From positions 62,001-126,000 of the forward strand of contig CAZWGO010000004.1 in the NCBI GenBank assembly GCA_964633355.1: DNA of 64,000 nucleotides. Reading direction: 5' to 3'. Made by a program: the position numbers and the translations under genes. Of this stretch, positions 1-7,106 are shown in pieces. How positions within the stretch are numbered: the stretch's first letter is position 1; each line of letters starts with the position of its first letter. Origin of the DNA: Micavibrio_B sp964633355 (GTDB lineage Bacteria; Pseudomonadota; Alphaproteobacteria; Micavibrionales; Micavibrionaceae). The notes under the pieces are model-generated. The model did not search any database. It worked only from the letters and a program-made list of their open reading frames with translations, and had not been told where the DNA came from.

Positions 1-228
1 ACAATTTTTGTTGCAGATAAAGATACACCACCTAACCACGAGCAAGATACCCATGAGCCTTGCCCGTTTGCCGCGCCTGTACTTGTTGAAGCACATATAG
101 ATTTTTCCATCGGCGATTTTATCTCAATTGCCTATGCAAAATTCCATCCTGACAATAATGCACCAGTCAGCCTCGCGCTTATTCCAGTTAAAATATTCCT
201 GTCTCAAGGTCCGCCCCTGATCGCTTGA
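1..228 (+). CDS. C-terminal part of a DUF2946-like small protein (truncated by window edge)
   Basis: The frame is open from base 1 to a TGA at 226-228, giving 75 residues of the end of a protein whose start lies outside the window. It contains a His/Glu-rich stretch followed by a CPF motif and ends with QGPPLIA. DUF2946 proteins have a His/Cys metal-ligand-like segment and a conserved Gly-Pro-Pro near the C-terminus and often sit next to TonB receptors and copper genes, so the resemblance fits the neighbours. It lies 38 bases before the YcnI-like gene on the same strand. The family call is tentative because half the protein is missing. Confidence 0.5.
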   Translation, partial: TIFVADKDTPPNHEQDTHEPCPFAAPVLVEAHIDFSIGDFISIAYAKFHPDNNAPVSLALIPVKIFLSQGPPLIA

Positions 229-266
229 TTGAATTTATCTCAAACGATCACTTTAAGGACTATTCC

Positions 267-800
267 ATGAAATATTCTCTCGCGCTTTGTGCAGCGCTCA
301 CTCTTTTTAGCACAAGCTCCTATGCCCATGTCACCGCGAACCCGAATAAAGGTCCGGCTGGTAAATATTTCCAGACATCGTTCCGTATCTCACATGGCTG
401 CGAAGGAGCTGATACCACCCAAATTCATATCAAGATCCCACCAGGCTTTGTGACCATGAAGCCACAAGCCAAGCCCGGCTGGATTGTTGAAATTAAAAAA
501 CGAAAATTAGATAAGGTGGTACCCGCTGCTCATGGCAAAATGGTAACTGAAGAATTTTCTGAAATTATATGGTCGGGTGGCAAATTACCGGACAGCCAAT
601 ATGACGAATTTGGTATTTTAACCAAGCTGCCTGAAAATGCGCAGACCGTCTATTTCCCAGTCGTTCAGAAATGCGGCGACAAGGAAAACCGCTGGACGGA
701 AATCCCGCTTAAAAATCAGGAATGGCATGATCTGAAAAGCCCTGCCCCATTTATCGATATTATCGATGAACATGCAGAACACTCAGCCCATTCACATTAA
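267..800 (+). CDS. YcnI-like (DUF1775) periplasmic copper-binding protein
   Basis: The protein has 177 residues. The start at 267 is preferred over an in-frame ATG at 225 because AAGGA precedes it and a clean signal peptide (residues 1-20, ending SYA) follows. Cleavage would leave an N-terminal His in HVTANP, which is the copper ligand position in Bacillus YcnI. The rest matches the YcnI fold in pattern (GCEG, then IPPGF). YcnI-type proteins bind Cu(II) and are found in copper loci. Unlike Gram-positive YcnI there is no C-terminal membrane anchor; the protein instead ends in a His-rich tail (EHAEHSAHSH), a possible extra metal site. A TonB receptor gene follows 15 bases later, so the two are probably cotranscribed. 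Confidence 0.82.
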   Translation: MKYSLALCAALTLFSTSSYAHVTANPNKGPAGKYFQTSFRISHGCEGADTTQIHIKIPPGFVTMKPQAKPGWIVEIKKRKLDKVVPAAHGKMVTEEFSEIIWSGGKLPDSQYDEFGILTKLPENAQTVYFPVVQKCGDKENRWTEIPLKNQEWHDLKSPAPFIDIIDEHAEHSAHSH

Positions 801-815
801 TTTCAGGAATTCCAA

Positions 816-2846
816 ATGTATAAAAATATTTTTATCGGCGCGGCCGTTTGCGCCCTCATACCTTCGATCGCAATCGCGCAAACAACAAAAGTCGTCGTCA
901 ATGCCAAGCCCGGCTCTATCACCTCACCCAGTGTTCGCATACAGGAATCGGAGGTGAAAAAAACGGCAGGCTCCGTTCTTTTTATCGATAGCGAGAAATA
1001 CAAAGACCGCTATGCCAACACAATCAAAGACGTCGTGCAGGATGAGCCCGGTGTTTTCGCGCAAACCAGATACGGTCAGGAAATTCGCCTTTCTATTCGC
1101 GGCTCCGGCATTGGTCGTGGTTTCCATACGCGCGGTATAGAAATCTTGCAAGATGGTATTCCAACCAATCTTGCCGATGGAAGCGGCGACTATTACCAGA
1201 TCGACCCGCTGACCATTCGTGCAGCGGAAATTTATAAAGGCGGTAACGGCTTATTTTATGGAGCATCCACACTGGGCGGCGCGATTAATTTTGTCACGCC
1301 GACAGCCTATACAGCTACCAGCCCGAATATCCTGCAACTCGAAGGCGGCAGTTTCGGCACAAAACGCGGCAATGCGCAAGTTTCGCGCATTCTCGGCAAT
1401 CTCGATTTCTTTGCCGGCGGCACCATCACACGGAGCGATGGTTACCGCGATCATGAAGATACGAACAGCGAAGTCTTTAATGGAAATATTGGCTATAAAA
1501 TCTCGCCTGACATAGAAACCAGATTCTATGGCGGAATTTATAATGCAGATCAGGATTTGCCCGGCGCATTAACACTGAATCAAGCGCTCGAAAATCCTAA
1601 AATGGCAGGAGCCACAGCACTTTCCGGTGACCAAGGACGTGTCACAAAAGTCCAACGCATTGCCAACCGTACTTCTTTTAAAACTATGGGTGGTAAACTT
1701 GATTTCGATACATGGGTCATTCATAAAGGTCTGTACCATCCGATCTTTCAGGTAATTGAGCAGGATGGTATAACATTCGGCGCCGGACCTAGGTATACAT
1801 CGAACTTCATGATTGGGGATTATCGTAATGAAATCTTGCTGGGCGCACGATATTTCAGCGGCTCCAACGAGGCTTTACAATATCAGAATTTCAGTGGCGA
1901 GCGTGGTGCACAGACCATGAATGCGCGCCAAAGAGCCGATAATTACGAAGCCTATTTCGAAAATCGTTTCTGGTTTCATCCTGAAATTGCTTTCATGGCA
2001 GGCGCCAAGGCCTTCCACGCCGAACGTGATTATACAGATAAAGGCGGTCTTGCATTGAACCCGACAGCAAAATCCGACAGTACGGATTATGACGGCGTTA
2101 ATCCAAAGATTGGTTTTCTCTGGCAGCCAGAGGAAGGCATTCAATCATTTATCAACTTGACGCGCTCGCAGGATGTTCCGGATTTTTCCGACCTTGCGCA
2201 GACGATCGCCGCGACGACACAATTCGTCGATTTGCGACCGCAGGATGCATGGACGGTTGAGATCGGTACGCGGGGAAGTCAGGGCATTTTTACTTGGGAC
2301 ATGACAGCGTATCGTTCGCAGATCAAGGATGAGCTTTTGCAATATACAACCGGTGTCGGTGTTCCGGCAGCGACATTCAATGCCGGCGATACGATCCATC
2401 AGGGTCTTGAGATTGGCGGCTCCATTTCTCTTCATGATAATTGGATATTTAATCAAGTCTGGACCTATAGCGATTTTCACTTTGATGGCGACAGAGTCTA
2501 TGGAGATAATGATATTGCGGGCGTACCCGAACATGTCTTGCGATCCAGCCTGACCTATCGCCGCGATAATGGTTTCTACCTGACTCCGACAGTCGATTAT
2601 GTGCCGGATGGCGCCTATGCCGATCAGGCAAATACGCTGAAAGTTCCCGGCTATATGCTCTTTGGCCTTAAAACAGGCATCCAATTGCAAAACGGGCTTC
2701 ATTTCTATATTGACGCCCGCAATTTAACCGATAAAGAATATGTCAGCGATATAAGCGTTATTCGCGATGCCAGAACCACTGCTACCAATATCTTTTATCC
2801 CGGAGCCGGCAGAAGCGTTTTTGCAGGAGTAAAATATGAATTTTAA
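816..2846 (+). CDS. TonB-dependent outer-membrane receptor, probably metal (copper) uptake
   Basis: The protein has 676 residues, a normal size for a TonB-dependent transporter. It has a signal peptide (about residues 1-21, ending AIA), a plug domain (about 50-160) with the typical LSIRGSGIGRGFHTRG and LQDGIPTNLADG segments, and a long beta-barrel ending in KYEF with the terminal Phe expected of outer-membrane proteins. Such receptors import metal chelates using TonB/ExbBD energy. The plug resembles FecA-type receptors, but the gene sits between YcnI-like and DUF2946-like genes, which points to copper or a copper chelate. That substrate is inferred from context. The next gene starts inside its last codons. 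Confidence 0.88.
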   Translation: MYKNIFIGAAVCALIPSIAIAQTTKVVVNAKPGSITSPSVRIQESEVKKTAGSVLFIDSEKYKDRYANTIKDVVQDEPGVFAQTRYGQEIRLSIRGSGIGRGFHTRGIEILQDGIPTNLADGSGDYYQIDPLTIRAAEIYKGGNGLFYGASTLGGAINFVTPTAYTATSPNILQLEGGSFGTKRGNAQVSRILGNLDFFAGGTITRSDGYRDHEDTNSEVFNGNIGYKISPDIETRFYGGIYNADQDLPGALTLNQALENPKMAGATALSGDQGRVTKVQRIANRTSFKTMGGKLDFDTWVIHKGLYHPIFQVIEQDGITFGAGPRYTSNFMIGDYRNEILLGARYFSGSNEALQYQNFSGERGAQTMNARQRADNYEAYFENRFWFHPEIAFMAGAKAFHAERDYTDKGGLALNPTAKSDSTDYDGVNPKIGFLWQPEEGIQSFINLTRSQDVPDFSDLAQTIAATTQFVDLRPQDAWTVEIGTRGSQGIFTWDMTAYRSQIKDELLQYTTGVGVPAATFNAGDTIHQGLEIGGSISLHDNWIFNQVWTYSDFHFDGDRVYGDNDIAGVPEHVLRSSLTYRRDNGFYLTPTVDYVPDGAYADQANTLKVPGYMLFGLKTGIQLQNGLHFYIDARNLTDKEYVSDISVIRDARTTATNIFYPGAGRSVFAGVKYEF

Positions 2847-3174
2847 AATTATATCCTCGGTTGTTTTGATGCTTGCTGCCTGCAGTACGGTTATCCCTTC
2901 CTATGCAAACTGGATGGGAGAATGGACCGGCCCTGAAGGCACATCTCTTACCATTACCGATATGGGCCAGGAAGAATATCAGATCGTTATCAAAGATCTC
3001 AACGGATCCAGATATTTTAGGGGCCATGCGACCGATAAGGGTATCGCTTTTACGCGCAATGGAAAAAATGAACTTATTCGTCATGGGTCCGGTACCGATA
3101 CCGGCATGAAATGGCTTCTCGATAAGAAAAACTGCTTGTTGGTTCAAGTCGGTGAAGGCTTCTGCCGCAACTGA
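2836..3174 (+). CDS. small predicted lipoprotein of the metal locus
   Basis: The protein has 112 residues and no recognised family. The N-terminus is a secretion signal with a lipobox-like LAAC at residues 13-16, although a signal peptidase I site after SYA (about residue 24) is also possible. The mature part begins NWMGEWTGPEG and is rich in alternating hydrophobic residues, as in small beta-barrel (lipocalin-like) proteins. It overlaps the end of the TonB receptor gene by 11 bases, so it is translationally coupled to it and probably works with it at the envelope. No metal-ligand cluster stands out. Confidence 0.65.
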   Translation: MNFKIISSVVLMLAACSTVIPSYANWMGEWTGPEGTSLTITDMGQEEYQIVIKDLNGSRYFRGHATDKGIAFTRNGKNELIRHGSGTDTGMKWLLDKKNCLLVQVGEGFCRN

Positions 3175-3217
3175 TAATTGACATGACTTTTGCCGAGATT
3201 TTTGGCAAGGTCCGGTC

Positions 3218-3979
3218 ATGCGATTGAATGTCTTCTTACAAAGAGCCGGAATTGGCAGCCGCCGCGAGGCCGAGCGGCTCGTCGCGGATGGCCGCGTTTC
3301 GGTAAACGGTGTCAAGGCCGCAGCGACGACGCCGGTCGAAGAAACAGACGATGTCGAAGTCGATGGTCAGAAAGTCACACTGGAGACGCGGCCCCTGCCG
3401 CGTCTTTTCATGCTGAACAAGCCACTTGATGTCCTCGTTACGACCTATGATAGCCAGGGCCGCGATATCGTTTACGACCTGCCTTGTTTCGATCCTAAAA
3501 ATCATAGAAAGCCATTACCACGCCTGATGAATGTCGGACGGCTTGATGTGAACAGTGAAGGCCTGTTACTTTTTTCTTCCGATGGTCCGCTGGCACAGGC
3601 CATGATGTCACCGCAAACAGCTCTTGAAAGGATTTACCGCGTCCGCGTCCATGGCCGTTTGACACTTGGGCAGCTTGAGCGCTTGTCCCGCGGCGTAACA
3701 GCGGGCGGCGTGACTTATCGCGGTGCAACAGTGACAGAAGAAAAAACTCCGACCGGTAAAAATACCTGGTATCAGGTCATCCTGACCGAAGGAAAAAACC
3801 GTGAAATTCGTAAATTGATGGAACATTTCGGCTGCGTCGTGAACCGCTTGATTAGGACAGATTACGGTCCATTTCACTTGGGCGATCTGGAAACCGGACG
3901 CTTGCGGGAAATCGCCCCGCATGAGGTCCGTAACCTGATCAAAGATTTAGAAGCGCGTGGCGCAAAAAATTTAAGCTGA
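3218..3979 (+). CDS. rRNA pseudouridine synthase, RsuA/RluB family
   Basis: The protein has 253 residues. An N-terminal S4 RNA-binding domain (about 1-50, with RAGIGSRREAERLVADGRV) is followed by the catalytic domain with the family signature GRLDVNSEGLLLFSSDG, in which Asp110 is the expected catalytic aspartate. Family members convert specific uridines of ribosomal RNA to pseudouridine. The sequence is closest in layout to RluB/RsuA, but which rRNA site it modifies cannot be read from the sequence. It starts 43 bases after the small lipoprotein gene, across a weak TTGCC/GGCAA hairpin, and may be a separate unit with the PLD-family gene that follows. Confidence 0.9.
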   Translation: MRLNVFLQRAGIGSRREAERLVADGRVSVNGVKAAATTPVEETDDVEVDGQKVTLETRPLPRLFMLNKPLDVLVTTYDSQGRDIVYDLPCFDPKNHRKPLPRLMNVGRLDVNSEGLLLFSSDGPLAQAMMSPQTALERIYRVRVHGRLTLGQLERLSRGVTAGGVTYRGATVTEEKTPTGKNTWYQVILTEGKNREIRKLMEHFGCVVNRLIRTDYGPFHLGDLETGRLREIAPHEVRNLIKDLEARGAKNLS

Positions 3980-3990
3980 TTAATTTGAAA

Positions 3991-5577
3991 ATGAAATTTA
4001 GATCAAAAACTATCGCCAGTCTTTTATTGGTCATACTAATTGTCGGCTGTGCCACTGGCGCAAGCCGTGCCAGACCGGATGCCACAGAATATCCTCGCTC
4101 TTCCTCTGTTGCCATTTCTCAGGCAGAACCTACTGCGCTCGGATTTCATCTAAAAGAAGCCGTCGCCCAAAATACTGGTCAGTCCGGCTTTCATATCTAT
4201 GATCGAGGTAGCCAATCACTTATTGCACGTCTTGCCTTGGTCCGTTTGGCAGAAAAGACCGTTGACCTGCAATATTACGCGATTGCCGCAGATGCGACGT
4301 CGAACTTGATGATGGAAGCCCTGATCCGCGCCGCCCAGCGCGGCGTGCGCGTACGTCTTTTGGTCGATAGCTTTACCGTCGGGAGCATGAAAGAAGCCTT
4401 GTTGGCTTTTGACGGCATATCGAATATTGAGATTCGCGTTTTTAATCCCATGATGACCATCGATCAATCCCCGTGGGCAAAAGTCCAAACGATTTTCACC
4501 GATCTTGGTCATGCCAATAAGCGTATGCATAATAAAGTTTTGATCGCCGATAACCAGATGGCGATCATGGGCGGACGAAACTTAAGCGATGAATATTTCG
4601 ACGCCGATCAGGATTTTGAATTCAAGGACATCGACGTCCTAACCGCCGGACCAATCACGGGAGAATTATCCAAAAGCTTCGATGAATACTGGAATGACCG
4701 CAACGCTTTTCCGGTTCATGCTGTATATGAAGCCGAACATAATCAGATAAAGACCCATGAACTGCGCGCAAAACTAAAACAAAACTGGGATAAGCAAGTG
4801 CAAGACCCGAAGCAGCGCCGCCAATTAGCCGCCAGCCTGCCGGAAATTTTAAACGATGCCGATCTTTCCCTGGTCTGGGCGAAAGCCGAACTGGCCGCCG
4901 ACGATCCGCTTAAAATCGTGCGCCCAACCAGTATCAATGAAAGCGAACCGCTCAAAGAAATTCTTTCCCTTCTCAATAGTGCCAAGAAAGAATTTGTTAT
5001 CATTTCCGCTTATTTCGTCCCGACCGATGAAGGGGTTCAATGGCTTGGCGGGCTCGAAGACCGCGGCATTGATGTTCGCGTCCTGACAAATTCTCTCGCT
5101 TCGACCGATGTCGTCGCCGTTCATTCCGGCTATGCGCCCTACCGTACAGCACTTTTAAAAGAAGGTATCGATCTATATGAATTTATGCCAGTGGGACAGA
5201 AAAAATCCCGCCAGCGCCTTTTAGGCCGATCCCAACCGCCGCGCGCAGGGCTACATTCCAAAGCCTATATTATCGACAATCAATATGCGATTATAGGCTC
5301 CTTCAATCTCGACCCTCGCTCGGTTCAACTTAATACCGAAATGGCGATTGTTATTCACAGCAAAGAATTGTCGAGCCAGCTTCATAAAATGTTTGAACGC
5401 TCGATCCAGCCGGATGTCAGCTATCAATTGATGCTCGATAAATCCGGCAAGGATTTGAGATGGCAGGGAATCGAAAAAGGCAAAAAAATTCGTTACAGTC
5501 GCGAACCGCATGCCGGTGTGTGGCGAAACATTCAAAATTTCCTTGTCACGCTGTTACCGGTTGAAGACCAATTATAA
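3991..5577 (+). CDS. phospholipase D-family lipoprotein, cardiolipin synthase-like
   Basis: The protein has 528 residues from the ATG at 3991 (an in-frame TTG at 3985 is less likely). A lipoprotein signal ends in LIVGC. Two HxK-type PLD motifs are intact: HNKVLIADNQMAIMGGRN in the first half and HSKAYIIDNQYAIIGSFN in the second. Two HKD motifs in one chain form the active site of cardiolipin synthases and other phosphatidyltransferases. The size and the lack of two N-terminal membrane helices suggest the ClsC-like group rather than ClsA. It starts 11 bases after the pseudouridine synthase stop and overlaps the next gene by one base. The exact substrate is not known. Confidence 0.85.
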   Translation: MKFRSKTIASLLLVILIVGCATGASRARPDATEYPRSSSVAISQAEPTALGFHLKEAVAQNTGQSGFHIYDRGSQSLIARLALVRLAEKTVDLQYYAIAADATSNLMMEALIRAAQRGVRVRLLVDSFTVGSMKEALLAFDGISNIEIRVFNPMMTIDQSPWAKVQTIFTDLGHANKRMHNKVLIADNQMAIMGGRNLSDEYFDADQDFEFKDIDVLTAGPITGELSKSFDEYWNDRNAFPVHAVYEAEHNQIKTHELRAKLKQNWDKQVQDPKQRRQLAASLPEILNDADLSLVWAKAELAADDPLKIVRPTSINESEPLKEILSLLNSAKKEFVIISAYFVPTDEGVQWLGGLEDRGIDVRVLTNSLASTDVVAVHSGYAPYRTALLKEGIDLYEFMPVGQKKSRQRLLGRSQPPRAGLHSKAYIIDNQYAIIGSFNLDPRSVQLNTEMAIVIHSKELSSQLHKMFERSIQPDVSYQLMLDKSGKDLRWQGIEKGKKIRYSREPHAGVWRNIQNFLVTLLPVEDQL

Positions 5578-5852
5578 TGCCTGACATTCGTTTTGAATAC
5601 ACGAAAACAGGTGAAAAAAATTACGTCAAGCACGTGTTGACAATATTTGTCGATAGTGAAGAATTTGCTAAATACGAAACGCCGAAGAAAACAGATTTCA
5701 GCGTTCCGGTTTATGCTTTCTATGAGAAAATCGGCATCAAGGTAAAGCCCGTTTTCGACGGCGTCGATTTTCCTGACTGCAAAACCTCGATGGACCGCCT
5801 GCGTGAGCTAACCGGACAAATGAGCGATTTCAGGGTTTGGAAAAAGAAATAG
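5577..5852 (+). CDS. conserved hypothetical protein, 91 residues
   Basis: The ATG shares its first base with the stop of the PLD-family gene (TAATG), which implies translational coupling. The protein has no signal peptide or membrane segment. It is charged, with alternating hydrophobic residues in the first half and a Lys-rich end (VWKKK). I do not recognise the family. It runs to within 4 bases of the oppositely oriented dusB gene. Position suggests a role linked to the phospholipid enzyme or simple read-through, and nothing in the sequence decides between these. Confidence 0.6.
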   Translation: MPDIRFEYTKTGEKNYVKHVLTIFVDSEEFAKYETPKKTDFSVPVYAFYEKIGIKVKPVFDGVDFPDCKTSMDRLRELTGQMSDFRVWKKK

Positions 5853-5856
5853 CCGC

Positions 5857-6837
5857 TCATGCATATTCCTTATCTATCATTAAACCAAAATACTCTTTGA
5901 GCTTAATTCTTACATCTTCCGGGTTGCCGAGACGATTTACAATACTACGCAACTCGTCAGCACCCGGTAAATCTTTCAAATACCAGCCGATATGTTTGCG
6001 CGCGATACCGACGCCTGAATTTCCGTGATAGTCGATAATCGCCGTATAATGGGAAATTATAATATCGCGTAGTTCCAATAGTGTCGGCTCGACGATGCTT
6101 TTCCCTTTAAGTCCTGCGATAATCTGACTGACCAGCCATGGCCTGCCGAACGCGCCGCGCCCGATCATGATACCATCGGCGCCCGATTGAATGAGAGCTT
6201 CTTTTGCATTCTGCACTGATAGAATATCACCATTGACGATAACCGGAATTTTAACGGCGTCTTTTACTGCGCCGACTTTTATCCAATCCGCATTACCGTT
6301 ATAAAGTTGACAACGTGTGCGGCCATGAACGGTAATCATCTTCGCACCGATATCTTCAGCTTTTCTGGCAAGCGACGGGGCATTGATACTTTGGTCATCC
6401 CAACCCAATCTCATCTTGACTGTAACCGGAATATCAACCGCCTTGACGACCGCTTCGATAATTTCCGTTGCCAGTTTCTCATCGCGCATCAAGGCAGATC
6501 CGCCGGAGCCATTGACGATCTTTTTAACCGGACAACCGAAATTGATATCGATGATTGCCGCGCCGCGGTCGGCATTGATCTTCGCGGCTTCTGCCATGAC
6601 GTCGGCTTCACAGCCAGCGATTTGCACGACGAGGGGAAATTCCTGATTGTAATCGGCTGAAATTAATTTATTGCGCCGCGCCTGTTCGACCATCGGGCGG
6701 CTGGCGATCATCTCCGAACATACAAAACCTGCGCCAAAACTTTTGACAAGGCGGCGAAACGGCAAATCCGTCACCCCCGCCATCGGGGCTAGAAAGACCG
6801 GCTCCTCTACCTGAATGGATCCGATAGCAAAGCCCAT
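5857..6837 (-). CDS. dusB: tRNA-dihydrouridine synthase DusB (NifR3 family)
   Basis: The protein has 326 residues, the usual length. It is a TIM-barrel flavoenzyme that reduces specific uridines of tRNA to dihydrouridine with FMN and NADPH. The N-terminal VFLAPMAGVTDLPFRRL and the segment INFGCPVKKIVNGSGGSALMRD are typical; the Cys of FGCPVKK is the general acid of Dus enzymes. The later GRTRCQLYNG and GIMIGRGAFGRPW match the tRNA and phosphate-binding parts. In many alphaproteobacteria this gene leads the ntrBC operon, but here it follows a cold-shock gene with only one base between them and no ntr genes are nearby. Confidence 0.95.
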   Translation of the reverse strand: MGFAIGSIQVEEPVFLAPMAGVTDLPFRRLVKSFGAGFVCSEMIASRPMVEQARRNKLISADYNQEFPLVVQIAGCEADVMAEAAKINADRGAAIIDINFGCPVKKIVNGSGGSALMRDEKLATEIIEAVVKAVDIPVTVKMRLGWDDQSINAPSLARKAEDIGAKMITVHGRTRCQLYNGNADWIKVGAVKDAVKIPVIVNGDILSVQNAKEALIQSGADGIMIGRGAFGRPWLVSQIIAGLKGKSIVEPTLLELRDIIISHYTAIIDYHGNSGVGIARKHIGWYLKDLPGADELRSIVNRLGNPEDVRIKLKEYFGLMIDKEYA

Positions 6838-6838
6838 T

Positions 6839-7045
6839 TTAAATCAGCTTGATATTGACCGCAGAAATCTTGTCATCTTCAGTATGGAGATCATAACTGA
6901 CTTTTTGTCCTTTTTCCAAGGAACCAAGCCCCGACGCTTCCAAGGCTGAAATATGCACATAGACATTCTTGCTATCGTCGTCGGGCTTGATAAACCCGTA
7001 GCCTTTATCAGTTTTAAACATTATTGCCTGTCCGGTTGCCATCAT
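6839..7045 (-). CDS. cold-shock-domain protein (CspA-like)
   Basis: The protein has 68 residues and is a single cold-shock domain with RNP1 (KGYGFI) and RNP2 (VYVHIS), the nucleic-acid-binding motifs of CspA. It would act as an RNA chaperone. Two adjacent ATG codons are possible starts (7045 and 7042), and AAGGA upstream is well placed for either. It is followed by dusB after one base and probably shares its transcript. Confidence 0.92.
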   Translation of the reverse strand: MMATGQAIMFKTDKGYGFIKPDDDSKNVYVHISALEASGLGSLEKGQKVSYDLHTEDDKISAVNIKLI

Positions 7046-7106
7046 TTAAATCCTTATCATTGAGATCACTGTCTTATAGAGGCCCATGTAATATATCACG
7101 AAATAT

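Noticed and set aside
2145..2702. A 185-residue minus-strand open frame in the TonB receptor gene
   Set aside because: It is antisense to a well-supported receptor and has no ribosome site or domain.
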